64,000 nucleotides of DNA. Source: Leucobacter sp. UCMA 4100. Its GTDB lineage: Bacteria > Actinomycetota > Actinomycetes > Actinomycetales > Microbacteriaceae. Position 1 is the first letter of the stretch. Each line of letters opens with the position of its first letter. Positions 32,405 to 40,475 of the stretch are shown in pieces. The position numbers and the translations under genes were made by a program. Where the stretch lies: the NCBI RefSeq assembly GCF_027853335.1, contig NZ_JAFEUS010000002.1, positions 310,001 to 374,000 on the forward strand. Direction: 5' to 3'. The notes below the pieces were generated by a model. That model ran no database searches, was not told the DNA's origin, and saw only the letters and a list, made by a program, of their open reading frames with translations.

Positions 32405-33226
32405 TCAGCCTACCCGCAACTGCCACGGATCAGTGTTGATCTTGCTCACGACTACCTGCACGCCCGACAATTCGGCGCGCAGCTGACTCGCGGCCCCCTC
32501 GAGCCAGAGCGATTCGCTGGCCCAGTGCGCGATATCGATGAGCGCCGGCCCGCCGGTGACGAGCGATTGCTCGAGGCTTTCTTGCGCCGGGTGGTGTCTG
32601 AGATCTGAAGTGATGTACACGTCGGCCCCGCGCACAGCGGGGTGGTCGAGCAGGCTATCGCCGGCGCCTCCGCAGAGTGCTACGCGCTGCACGAGACGCT
32701 CTGGGGCACCCCCAACGCGCACGCCAGTCTCAGTCTTGGGCAGGAGCTCTGCGAGGCGTTCAGCGAGCGCCCGCAACGTCATCGGCTGGGTAAGATTGCC
32801 GACCCGCCCGAGCCCATCGACGAGCTTCGCCCCTGGCACAATCGGAGCCGAATATTCGAGGCCGAGCAGGTGCGCGATGCGGTCAGAAACCCCGCCCTCG
32901 GGCGTATCGGCGTTGGTGTGGGCTGCGAGAAGCGCGCACTCGGCTCGAATGAGGTCGACGACGAGCGCCCCCTTCGCGGTGTCGGTTGCCATCGTATGCA
33001 CCCCACGCAGCATGAGCGGGTGGTGCGTCACGAGCAGGTCGGCCCCCAGCTGCACGGCCTCGTCGACCGTCGCGCGTACGGCGTCAACGGCGAGCAGAAT
33101 CGTGCGGATCGGCGCCGAATTATCTCCGGTCACCAGGCCCACGCGATCCCACGCTTCTGCGGTTGATTCGGGCCACAGCCGCTCGGCTACGGTGCGAACA
33201 TCGGCGAGGGTATGCAAGTCACTCAT
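32405..33226 (-). CDS. Nif3-like dinuclear metal center protein
   Basis: A 273-residue protein of the Nif3/GTP cyclohydrolase I type 2 family. The metal-binding residues are in LLVTHHPLMLRGVH near residue 64, the LLAAHTNADTPEGGVSDRIA region near 95, and an acidic or histidine end in DIAHWASE near 235. The middle 120-residue insertion domain common to many homologues appears to be absent, giving the short form. The function is unsettled. TACACT lies six bases before the ATG with no ribosome-binding site, suggesting a leaderless mRNA. It precedes the zinc-ribbon-like gene and rnpB. Confidence 0.9.
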   Translation of the reverse strand: MSDLHTLADVRTVAERLWPESTAEAWDRVGLVTGDNSAPIRTILLAVDAVRATVDEAVQLGADLLVTHHPLMLRGVHTMATDTAKGALVVDLIRAECALLAAHTNADTPEGGVSDRIAHLLGLEYSAPIVPGAKLVDGLGRVGNLTQPMTLRALAERLAELLPKTETGVRVGGAPERLVQRVALCGGAGDSLLDHPAVRGADVYITSDLRHHPAQESLEQSLVTGGPALIDIAHWASESLWLEGAASQLRAELSGVQVVVSKINTDPWQLRVG

Positions 33227-33257
33227 ACTCTCAGTGTAGCCGCGGGTTCTGACTCGC

Positions 33258-33917
33258 TCAGCGGCGGCGCACCTTGCGCGCGAGTGCGTTACCGAGCACC
33301 TGCGCGAGGTGCACGATGACGATCATGAGCAGCACGGCGGCCCACATGAGTTCTGGCTTGAACTGTCTGAACCCGTCAACGATGGCGAGCGTGCCGAGGC
33401 CGCCGCCGCCGATAACGGTCGCGATTGCCGACATGTCGACCACCGCGATGAAAGCGAAGGTGTAGCCGAGAATCAGCGGGGCGAGGCCCTCGGCGTAGAG
33501 CACCGTGAAGATGATGCGCAGTGGGCTCGCACCCATTGAGCGTGCTGCCTCAATCACACCGGGATCAACCGTGAGCAGGTTCTGTTCGGCAAGCCTCGCG
33601 ATGCCGAACGAAGCGGCGAACGCGAGAACGAAGATGAATGCTTTGTTCTCGATGCCCGTGCCAACGACGAATCGTGTGAGCGGCATGAGGGCGAAGATGA
33701 GAATAACGAAGGGAATCGGGCGAAAGAAGTTCACGAGCAGGTTGAGCACGAGGTAAACGCCACGGTTCTCGAGAAGGCCGCCCTTGCGGGTCACCACGAG
33801 GGTTGTTCCGATGACGAGGCCGACAATACCACCGACGACCATCGCGACAACCACAAAGAGCAGGGTTTCGCCGGTTGCGTGGAGCAGTTTCGGCAGCGCA
33901 TCAATAATGGTTTCCAT
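33258..33917 (-). CDS. metI: Methionine ABC transporter permease
   Basis: A 219-residue permease with five membrane segments. The family signatures RPIPFVILIFALMPLTRFVVGT near residue 66 and EAARSMGASPLRIIFTVLYAEGLAPL (the coupling helix) near 121 identify MetI. The ATG follows the metN stop by three bases. The product pairs as a homodimer with MetN to import D/L-methionine. It is the last gene of the metQ-metN-metI unit. The downstream Nif3 gene is on the same strand but has its own -10 box. Confidence 0.95.
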   Translation of the reverse strand: METIIDALPKLLHATGETLLFVVVAMVVGGIVGLVIGTTLVVTRKGGLLENRGVYLVLNLLVNFFRPIPFVILIFALMPLTRFVVGTGIENKAFIFVLAFAASFGIARLAEQNLLTVDPGVIEAARSMGASPLRIIFTVLYAEGLAPLILGYTFAFIAVVDMSAIATVIGGGGLGTLAIVDGFRQFKPELMWAAVLLMIVIVHLAQVLGNALARKVRRR

Positions 33918-33919
33918 GG

Positions 33920-34948
33920 CTACAGCTCCTCAATGGTCGTGTGCTGCGAGAGCTCTGTAATAGCGGCGCGCACTTTCGCTTCGTCGCCGATGATTTCCAT
34001 GGTGACTTGCCCGTACACCCGGCCACTCACCTGAGTCACGCCGCCGCCCTCGATGCTGCCGGTGACCCCGTGTTTCGTGAGCGTCGTGATGATGACCGGC
34101 TGGTCGACCTCCCCCTCATCGGTAAACGAGATGGTGACGAGGGTGCCGCGCCCGCGCTGTTTAATCGCTTCGAGCACCTCGGGTGCGGGAACATTGGGTA
34201 GCGCCGTCTCAACAAAGCGCCTCGTCGTGTTTTGCTGAGGGTTTGAAAATACCTGGTACGTGTCGCCCTGCTCGACGACGCGGCCCTCTTCCATCACCGT
34301 GACGCGGTCGGCAATTTGTCGCACGACCTCCATCTCGTGCGTGATGAGAATGATCGTGATGCCAAACTCGCGGTTCACCTCTTTGAGGAGCGAGAGCACC
34401 TCAGCAGAAGTTTCGGGGTCGAGCGCGCTCGTTGCTTCGTCGGCAAGCAACACACCGGGCTTCGTCGCGAGCGCTCTCGCGATACCGACACGTTGGCGCT
34501 GCCCGCCAGACAGCTGTTCTGGGTAGGCATGCTCTTTGCCCTTGAGCCCAACGAAGTCGAGCAGTTCTGCCGCTCTGCGCTGCCGCTCGTCTTTTGCGAT
34601 ACCCGCGATCTCCAGGGGGTATTCAACGTTGGCCTGCGCCGTGCGAGACTGCAGCAAGTTGAACTGCTGAAAGATCATGCCGATGCCGCCGCGCACCTCG
34701 CGAAGCTGTTTCTCTGAGAACCCCGTGATGAGCGTGTCACCGATGGTAATCTCGCCAGACGTTGCCCGCTCGAGACCGTTGATGAGCCGCAGCAGCGTGC
34801 TCTTGCCCGCGCCCGAATAGCCAATCACGGCGTGAATCTCGCCTGGGGCGATGTCGATCGAGACGTCGTTGACGGCAAAGACCTCGGCCGCTTTCTTCCC
34901 GTGACCAGCAAATGACTTGCTGACCCGGTCAATTTGCACTCGTGTCAC
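33920..34948 (-). CDS. metN: Methionine ABC transporter ATP-binding protein
   Basis: A 342-residue ATPase with a NIL regulatory domain. Walker A is GYSGAGKSTLLRLINGLE near residue 45, the signature EQLSGGQRQRVGIARAL near 146 and Walker B LLADEATSALDPET near 167. The C-terminal NIL domain (from about residue 262, LVTISFTDEGEVDQPVI) normally binds methionine and causes trans-inhibition. The GTG at 34946-34948 has AAAGGG seven bases before it and is preferred to a longer frame. A strong hairpin separates it from metQ. Confidence 0.95.
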   Translation of the reverse strand: MTRVQIDRVSKSFAGHGKKAAEVFAVNDVSIDIAPGEIHAVIGYSGAGKSTLLRLINGLERATSGEITIGDTLITGFSEKQLREVRGGIGMIFQQFNLLQSRTAQANVEYPLEIAGIAKDERQRRAAELLDFVGLKGKEHAYPEQLSGGQRQRVGIARALATKPGVLLADEATSALDPETSAEVLSLLKEVNREFGITIILITHEMEVVRQIADRVTVMEEGRVVEQGDTYQVFSNPQQNTTRRFVETALPNVPAPEVLEAIKQRGRGTLVTISFTDEGEVDQPVIITTLTKHGVTGSIEGGGVTQVSGRVYGQVTMEIIGDEAKVRAAITELSQHTTIEEL

Positions 34949-34971
34949 GGTGCACCCTTTCGATACCAAAC

Positions 34972-35022
34972 AGGGATCCTCCCTGCAGCGTCTATTATGA
35001 CGGGCTGCGAGAGAGGATCCCT
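34972..35022 (-). terminator. Hairpin between metQ and metN
   Basis: On the minus strand AGGGATCCT and AGGATCCCT (34972-34980 with 35014-35022), plus an inner GCAGC/GCTGC pairing, form a long stem followed by GTTTGG. Lying between metQ and metN, it may reduce metNI transcription relative to the binding protein. Confidence 0.6.
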
Positions 35023-35044
35023 TACGTTTTTCTTCGGTGTGGCG

Positions 35045-35956
35045 TTACTCGCTGGCCTTGACGATCTCGAGCTGCTTCTCGAGCGCCTTCTGCAGGTCTG
35101 CTGCAGGCGTGTTCGTGATTACGGCGGTGCCGCCCGAAACATCCTGCACGCCGTCGGTGACAGCCGCCGTGTTGTGGTAGATCTCAACGAGCTGTTTGTA
35201 AAGCTCGTTGTCGGCATCGTCAGCGCGCACCGCAAAGATGTTCACGTACGGGAGCGATGATGGATCGTTAGGGTCATCGAGAAAGAGTGCGTCGTTGAAG
35301 CCAAGGCCGGCCTTCTCGACGAAGTCGTTATTGACGACTGCGGCCGCAACATCGTTGAGCACGCTCGCCGTCAGGGCGGCGTCGAACTCGGTAACGGTTA
35401 CCTTCGACTCGTCGGTCAGGACGTCGTCGAGCGTTGAACCGGTGTTGCCCCCGTCTTTCAGCTTGATCAGCCCTGCCTGCTGCAGCACGAGCAGCGCTCG
35501 TGCCTTGTTCGATGGGTCATTCGGCACAGCGATTTTCTCGCCCTTGGGAATCTCATCGATGCTCTTGTACTTCTGCGAGTGCACCGAAAGTGGGTAAATA
35601 GCCGTCGAGCCAATCGGGGTCAGATCGTCGCCGGTCGCCGCATTGTGCTCTGCGAGGAAGATGATGTGCTGGAACTGATTAATGTCGAGGTCGCCCGCTT
35701 CGAGCGCGGGGTTCGGGAGGTTGTACTCACCGAAGTCGACGATCTTGAGGTCAATGTCGAGCTCTTCTTCGACGGCCTTTTCGTACTCTGCCCAGTAGGG
35801 GTCGGCAGCACCAACGACGCCGAGGCGAACCGTCTTCTGGTCGCCGCCCTTGTCGCTGGGATCTGAAGAGTCTGATGAACAAGCGGTGAGTGCGCCACCT
35901 GCGAGTGCGAGAACCGCGAGCGAGGTGATCGCGGTACGAATGGTCTTGCGTGCCAT
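35045..35956 (-). CDS. metQ: Methionine-binding lipoprotein, NlpA family
   Basis: A 303-residue extracellular lipoprotein receptor. The signal peptide ends in ALTACSS, a lipobox with Cys near position 26, and a Ser/Asp-rich linker follows. The NlpA core starts with VRLGVVGAADPYWAEYEKA and contains QFQHIIFLAEHN near 98. It is the first gene of the metQNI importer. AAGGAATA lies upstream of the ATG. The upstream 208-base gap, shared with the divergent GAPDH gene, shows repeated TGTGAC sequences and an inverted repeat. No SAM riboswitch was recognised. Confidence 0.95.
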   Translation of the reverse strand: MARKTIRTAITSLAVLALAGGALTACSSDSSDPSDKGGDQKTVRLGVVGAADPYWAEYEKAVEEELDIDLKIVDFGEYNLPNPALEAGDLDINQFQHIIFLAEHNAATGDDLTPIGSTAIYPLSVHSQKYKSIDEIPKGEKIAVPNDPSNKARALLVLQQAGLIKLKDGGNTGSTLDDVLTDESKVTVTEFDAALTASVLNDVAAAVVNNDFVEKAGLGFNDALFLDDPNDPSSLPYVNIFAVRADDADNELYKQLVEIYHNTAAVTDGVQDVSGGTAVITNTPAADLQKALEKQLEIVKASE

Positions 35957-36029
35957 GGTGTATTCCTTAGGTCAAATATTGAGAAAGCTTTGTGGGCGGT
36001 GTTGCTTGGAGCGCCCGAACACTCACTAC

Positions 36030-36076
36030 TGTGACAGCTGTAGTTCTCTACCGCGAATTCTGTGACGTTATGTGAC
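36030..36076. repeat. Three TGTGAC repeats in the metQ-gap promoter region
   Basis: TGTGAC occurs at 36030-36035, 36061-36066 and 36071-36076, spaced 31 and 10 bases apart, about three and one helical turns. These could be direct binding sites for a regulator acting on metQ, gap or both. No known site is assigned. Confidence 0.4.
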
Positions 36077-36085
36077 ACAAAGCAT

Positions 36086-36115
36086 GGGATACTGGACGGG
36101 AACCCTCAGTATCCC
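36086..36115. promoter_or_regulatory. Inverted repeat upstream of gap
   Basis: GGGATACTG (36086-36094) and CAGTATCCC (36107-36115) form a perfect 9-bp inverted repeat around a 12-nt spacer, 50 bases before the gap start. It may be an operator or an RNA hairpin; no T tract follows. Confidence 0.5.
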
Positions 36116-36164
36116 GAGGGAATATGACCCAGTTTGACTGAACAAGAAGGATCACGGAACGCAT

Positions 36165-37595
36165 ATGTCACAGCGCGCTGATGCTCATCTCGAGACTTGG
36201 AATGCGAATCAGGAGATTGCCGAGCGGATGATCCCGCTCATTGGCAAGTTGTACCGCGAGAACGATATCGTCATGTCGGTGCACGGGCGCACCCTCGTCG
36301 GCCAGAGCGCCGTTGACATCATTCGGGCACACCACTTCGCCCGCAAGATTGACGACCAGCCGCTGCCCCTCACCGAAACGTTCGCGATCGTTGAGGCGCT
36401 CGCCGACATTCAGCCAGGACCCGCCTCACTCGACCTCGCGTTGCTCGCCAACGAGTTCCGCGCCTCGGGCCAGAGCGATCTCTCAGCCTTCCTGACGCTG
36501 AAGCTCGCAGGCATCGCCAACGAGACCGCTGGCAGCAGCGATGTCGTACTCTACGGTTTCGGCCGCATCGGCCGCATTCTCGCTCGCATTCTCGTCGAGC
36601 ACTCGGGCAGCGGCAACGGCCTTAACCTGCGCGCGATCGTCGTGCGTAAGGGCTCAGAGAACGACCTGCAGAAGCGCGCCAACCTGCTTCGCCGCGACTC
36701 AGTGCACGGCCACTTCAACGGCCAGATTCAGGTCATCGAAGAAGAGAATGTCATTCTCGCAAACGGCGTGCGCATTCAGGTGATCTACGCGAGCGACCCT
36801 GCAACCGTCGACTACTCGCAGTACGGCATCGAAAACGCACTCGTAATCGACAACACCGGCGTGTGGCGCGACCGCGATGGCCTCAGCCAGCACCTGAAGG
36901 CAACGGGAGTTTCACGCGTACTGCTCACGGCTCCCGGCAAGGGCGATCTAAAGAACATCGTGTACGGCGTCAACAACGACATGATCGCTGACGACGACAC
37001 CGTCATCTCGGCCGCTTCGTGCACCACGAACGCGATCACGCCGGTACTCAAAGTCATGAACGATACCTTCGGTGTCGAGCACGGCCACGTTGAGACGATT
37101 CACTCGTACACGAACGACCAAAACCTCATTGACAACTTCCACAAGGGTGATCGCCGCGGCCGCGCTGCAGCGCTCAACATGGTCATCACCGAGACCGGTG
37201 CCGCGACCGCTGTCGCAAAGGCACTCCCCGAGCTCGAGGGCAAGCTCACGGGCAACTCGATTCGCGTACCAACCCCGAACGTCTCGCTTGCGATCCTGAA
37301 CCTCAAGCTCGGCCGCGAGACCACGAAGGAAGAACTCAACGGCCTGCTCCGCGAGATTTCGCTGACCTCGCCGCTGCGCACGCAGATCGACTACCTCGAA
37401 TCACCCGAGGTTGTTTCGACCGACTTCGTGGGCTCAAACCGCGCGGGTATCGTCGACGGCCTCGCAACGCTCGTGACCGGCGACAGCTGCGTGCTCTACG
37501 TGTGGTACGACAACGAGTACGGCTACAGCTGCCAGGTGGTACGTATCGCTGAGCAGCTTTCGGGCACGCACCCTCAGCAGGTTCCCGCCCGCTAG
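36165..37595 (+). CDS. gap: Glyceraldehyde-3-phosphate dehydrogenase, long form
   Basis: A 476-residue GAPDH with an N-terminal extension of about 125 residues before the NAD fold (VLYGFGRIGRILARIL). The catalytic cysteine is in SAASCTTNAITPVLKVM near residue 286, and the histidine partner in THS-type HSYTNDQNLIDNFHKGDRRGR shortly after. The C-terminal YDNEYGYSCQVVRI is typical. Such long forms occur in corynebacteria and relatives (GapB type) and may favour gluconeogenesis. Since the classic short GAPDH is not seen here, the physiological direction is unknown. No phosphoglycerate kinase follows. The gene diverges from metQ. Confidence 0.93.
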   Translation: MSQRADAHLETWNANQEIAERMIPLIGKLYRENDIVMSVHGRTLVGQSAVDIIRAHHFARKIDDQPLPLTETFAIVEALADIQPGPASLDLALLANEFRASGQSDLSAFLTLKLAGIANETAGSSDVVLYGFGRIGRILARILVEHSGSGNGLNLRAIVVRKGSENDLQKRANLLRRDSVHGHFNGQIQVIEEENVILANGVRIQVIYASDPATVDYSQYGIENALVIDNTGVWRDRDGLSQHLKATGVSRVLLTAPGKGDLKNIVYGVNNDMIADDDTVISAASCTTNAITPVLKVMNDTFGVEHGHVETIHSYTNDQNLIDNFHKGDRRGRAAALNMVITETGAATAVAKALPELEGKLTGNSIRVPTPNVSLAILNLKLGRETTKEELNGLLREISLTSPLRTQIDYLESPEVVSTDFVGSNRAGIVDGLATLVTGDSCVLYVWYDNEYGYSCQVVRIAEQLSGTHPQQVPAR

Positions 37596-37641
37596 GCGTA
37601 GACTACGTAATAACCCTTCATTACGACGTGAGGAGGCCCCT

Positions 37642-38499
37642 ATGGCCGAGAACATCATTATCGGAGTTGACGGATCAGAACAGAGCCGCGCGGCACTTGC
37701 GTGGGGTCTGGAACGAGCCAAGGAGCGTGGTGCGACGGTTGAACTGTTGCACGTTGCTGATGACTCGTTCCTCTCAGAGAGCGTTGCGTTTCTCTCAGAA
37801 GCCCAGCGTGCTTCTGAGCAGATGCTTGAGGCTGAACGAGAGTACGCTCGCAGCCTCGGTTTCGAGGGCGAGCTCACCGGCACGGCCGTCGTGGGCCACC
37901 CCATCGTCGAGGTTGAGGTCGCTTCGCAGCGAGCAGATCTGCTCGTGCTCGGCGAGCACGCAGGCAGCAAGTGGGCCGGGTCGTTCTTCGGTACCCGTGC
38001 AGTGAAGATCGCAGCGGTTGCGCACTGCCCCGTTGCCGTGATTCCCACGACACCGGTGACGAACCCGACGCGCGGCGTTGTCGTTGGCATTGACGGCTCT
38101 GAGCCTGCCCAGGCAGCGATCGATTACGCGGCCGAGGAAGCCTCGCGCCGAGGCGTCTCGCTCTCAGCGGTCTACGCGTGGATGCCACCGCTCACCCCGG
38201 GACTCGAGTACCTCTGGAGCGAAGAGCTCATCGAGTCGCAGCGTCAGGCGGCTGAAGAGGCCATCGCGATTGGCGTGAGCGGTCTCAGCACGCGCTACCC
38301 CGACCTCGAGATTCAACGCGAGATCGTTCAGGCGGCTCCCGTTTCGGCGCTCCTGCAAATCGCTGAGAACGCTGAGTTGCTCGTCGTGGGAAGCCGCGGC
38401 CGTGGCTCGATCTCACGCCTCTTGCTCGGTTCGGTAAGCCACGGTGTACTGCAGGCTCTTCCCTGCCCCGTGATCGTTACCCGCGACACCGCGAAGTAA
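37642..38499 (+). CDS. Universal stress protein, tandem UspA domains
   Basis: A 285-residue protein with two UspA domains (about residues 1-142 and 150-285). The first starts IIIGVDGSEQSRAALAWGLE. Only the second carries a clear ATP-binding G2xG9xGS end: VVGSRGRGSISRLLLGSVSH near 252, while the first reads VLGEHAGSKWAGSFFGTRAV. Such tandem proteins in actinobacteria are linked to dormancy and low oxygen. GAGGAGG lies upstream of the ATG. It stands alone, 46 bases after gap and before a strong terminator. Confidence 0.93.
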   Translation: MAENIIIGVDGSEQSRAALAWGLERAKERGATVELLHVADDSFLSESVAFLSEAQRASEQMLEAEREYARSLGFEGELTGTAVVGHPIVEVEVASQRADLLVLGEHAGSKWAGSFFGTRAVKIAAVAHCPVAVIPTTPVTNPTRGVVVGIDGSEPAQAAIDYAAEEASRRGVSLSAVYAWMPPLTPGLEYLWSEELIESQRQAAEEAIAIGVSGLSTRYPDLEIQREIVQAAPVSALLQIAENAELLVVGSRGRGSISRLLLGSVSHGVLQALPCPVIVTRDTAK

Positions 38500-38512
38500 C
38501 CCCGGCACACAG

Positions 38513-38552
38513 CTGAGGGCCCGAGACCAATTGGTTGGTCTCGGGCCCTCAG
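38513..38552. terminator. Strong terminator after universal stress gene
   Basis: A perfect 18-bp stem (38513-38530 with 38535-38552) and a TTGG loop lie between the universal stress gene and znuA, which are convergent. It can act in both directions. Confidence 0.88.
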
Positions 38553-38580
38553 TCGTTCCTGCGGCGCTAATGTGGGGTCT

Positions 38581-39672
38581 TTACCGCAGGGCCTGGGCGA
38601 TGCGCTCGCCGTTCAAGCGCATCAGGTCGATGTACGTCGCGGGTTCTTCACCCTTTGCGGCGAGTGATTCGGTAAACAGCGACACGATCTCGACCTTGCC
38701 ACCGAGCTCTGACTGAATCGTCTCGGCGAGGGCGTCTGATTGCGTCACGTCGGTGAACACGGCTGGCACGCCGGTGGCCTCGATCGTGCGCACAATATCG
38801 TTGATCTGCGACGCGCTCGCTTGTGCAAGCGTCGAGGTTGACGGAATCATCTCGCCAACAGTCTCAAGCCCGTAGCGGTGCGCGAGGTAGCCGAGCACAC
38901 GGTGCTGCGTGATGAGCTTGCGGTGATCGTCGGGAATCTCGGCGAACTGCGCCTCGAGATCAGCGTCGAGCTTCTCGAGCTGCTCCTGATACTCTGCACC
39001 GTTCTCAGCGACCTTCGCGGCGTCGATACCATCAAGCTCACCGAGTTCGTGCACCATTTCGTCGACCGCGAGCGAAACCCGTTGCGGATCATGCCAGAAG
39101 TGCGGATCGATGGGCCCGTGGTCATGGTCACCATGGTCGTGGCCCTCGTGCTCATCACCGTGCTCATGGTCGTCGCCATGCTCATGATCATGACCCTCGT
39201 GATCGTGGGCGTCGTGGTCGTCAGCGTCGTCTGCGTGCTCGTCTGACCCGTGATCGTGGTCGCTCTCTTCGACGGCATCACCGTAGAGATCCACCGATTT
39301 GAGGGGCTTCACGCTCTCGCCGAGGTCAACGACGTTCACGCCATCGCTCGATGCGGCTTCAAGCTGAGGCGCAAGCGCCTCTTCGAAGCCGAGACCGACC
39401 GCAAAGACGAGATCGGCCGAGTGCAACTGGCTGATGTCTTTGGTCGATGGCTGGTAGTCGTGTGGGTCGCTGCCCGCGGGAATGAGCACCTTCACGGTTG
39501 CCTGATCGCCGACGAGTTCGGTTGCGATGTCACCGAAGATGCTCGAGGTCACGACCACGGTGGGGCCATCTGCCCCGGCATCAGCGGGTGCCGAGCAGCC
39601 AGCGAGACCGAGCGCGATCGCTCCTGCGGCCGCAATCGCGACCATCCGTTGTTTTTGGGGTGTCTTGTTCAT
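38581..39672 (-). CDS. znuA: Zinc ABC transporter substrate-binding lipoprotein, ZnuA-like
   Basis: A 363-residue lipoprotein of the A-1/SBP_A cluster. The signal peptide ends in GLAGC near residue 26. The metal ligands are suggested by SDPHDYQPS near 68, DPHFWHDPQR near 191, and the histidine in LITQHRVLGYLAHRYG near 252. A His/Asp-rich loop (about residues 137-188), with many HDH and HEH units, is typical of zinc-binding members. The gene has a Zur-like box in its promoter and the start appears leaderless (TAAGAT six bases before the ATG). The permease and ATPase genes lie 2 kb away with a second box. Confidence 0.93.
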   Translation of the reverse strand: MNKTPQKQRMVAIAAAGAIALGLAGCSAPADAGADGPTVVVTSSIFGDIATELVGDQATVKVLIPAGSDPHDYQPSTKDISQLHSADLVFAVGLGFEEALAPQLEAASSDGVNVVDLGESVKPLKSVDLYGDAVEESDHDHGSDEHADDADDHDAHDHEGHDHEHGDDHEHGDEHEGHDHGDHDHGPIDPHFWHDPQRVSLAVDEMVHELGELDGIDAAKVAENGAEYQEQLEKLDADLEAQFAEIPDDHRKLITQHRVLGYLAHRYGLETVGEMIPSTSTLAQASASQINDIVRTIEATGVPAVFTDVTQSDALAETIQSELGGKVEIVSLFTESLAAKGEEPATYIDLMRLNGERIAQALR

Positions 39673-39678
39673 GCACTC

Positions 39679-39707
39679 ATCTTATTGATATTGATTCTCA
39701 TTAGCAA
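39679..39707 (-). promoter_or_regulatory. znuA promoter with Zur-like box
   Basis: On the minus strand TTGCTA (39707-39702), a 17-nt spacer and TAAGAT (39684-39679) form the promoter, six bases before the znuA ATG. The spacer holds TGATATTGATTCTCA (39686-39700), which matches 13 of 15 bases of the palindrome TGATAATGATTATCA typical of Zur sites. Confidence 0.7.
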
Positions 39708-39750
39708 ATCGATCCTGCCGAACTCACAGACAAGACGATAGGCTCGCGGT

Positions 39751-40470
39751 ATGGCCACTCTCGAACCATTCACCCCAGACAACATCAATCGCGTGCTCTG
39801 CATCGTCGCCCACCCCGACGACATGGAGTACGGTGGCTCGGCCGCTGTCGCCGAATGGGCGGCACAGGGCATCGAGGTGAGCTACCTCCTCCTCACCGAG
39901 GGCGAGGCCGGCATTCGAGGCATGGAACCCGCCAAGGTTGGCCCAATGCGCACGGCAGAGCAACATGAGGCATGCAAGATCGTCGGCGTCACTACTCTCG
40001 AGATACTCGACCTCCCAGACGGCCTCCTCGAAGCAAACCTTGAGACCCGCCGAGCTATCGCACGAGCCATTCGCAAACATCGGCCCGATGCCGTCATGAC
40101 GATGACCTGGAGCCTCGAGGCGCCGTGGGGCCTCAACCACGCCGATCACCGCGCAACCGGTATCGCGACCGTTGACGCGATTCGCGATGCCGACAACCCC
40201 TGGATCTTTCCAGAGCTGGTCGAAGACGAGGGGCTCGAAGCATGGAAGGCCACGTGGCTCCTCGCCATGTCACACGACGCAACCCACGCGGTCGTTGTGA
40301 GCGAGGAGTCGAAGGAACTCGCGATCCGCTCGCTCGAAGCACACGCAGAGTACCTCGCAGCACTGCCCGACCACCCGGCACCCCGGGATCTCATCACGGG
40401 CATCCTCGCGCAGGGCGGCGAGAGCGCGGGTACGGCACATGCGCTGCCGATCCGCCCCTATCGCATGTAA
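39751..40470 (+). CDS. PIG-L family deacetylase (LmbE-like)
   Basis: A 239-residue zinc-dependent N-deacetylase of the LmbE type. The metal site AHPDDMEYGGSAAV lies near residue 15 and the second histidine motif NHADHRATG near 130. Actinobacterial members include MshB of mycothiol synthesis and Mca. Length alone does not decide whether this is a mycothiol enzyme, and the protein is shorter than MshB (about 300). TAGGCT lies six bases before the ATG without a ribosome-binding site, so a leaderless start is likely. The gene is convergent with znuB, five bases apart. Confidence 0.87.
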   Translation: MATLEPFTPDNINRVLCIVAHPDDMEYGGSAAVAEWAAQGIEVSYLLLTEGEAGIRGMEPAKVGPMRTAEQHEACKIVGVTTLEILDLPDGLLEANLETRRAIARAIRKHRPDAVMTMTWSLEAPWGLNHADHRATGIATVDAIRDADNPWIFPELVEDEGLEAWKATWLLAMSHDATHAVVVSEESKELAIRSLEAHAEYLAALPDHPAPRDLITGILAQGGESAGTAHALPIRPYRM

Positions 40471-40475
40471 CGGCG

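Noticed and set aside
35957-36164. SAM riboswitch before metQ
   Set aside because: None of the conserved SAM riboswitch core sequences or their paired stems is seen, only repeats and one inverted repeat.
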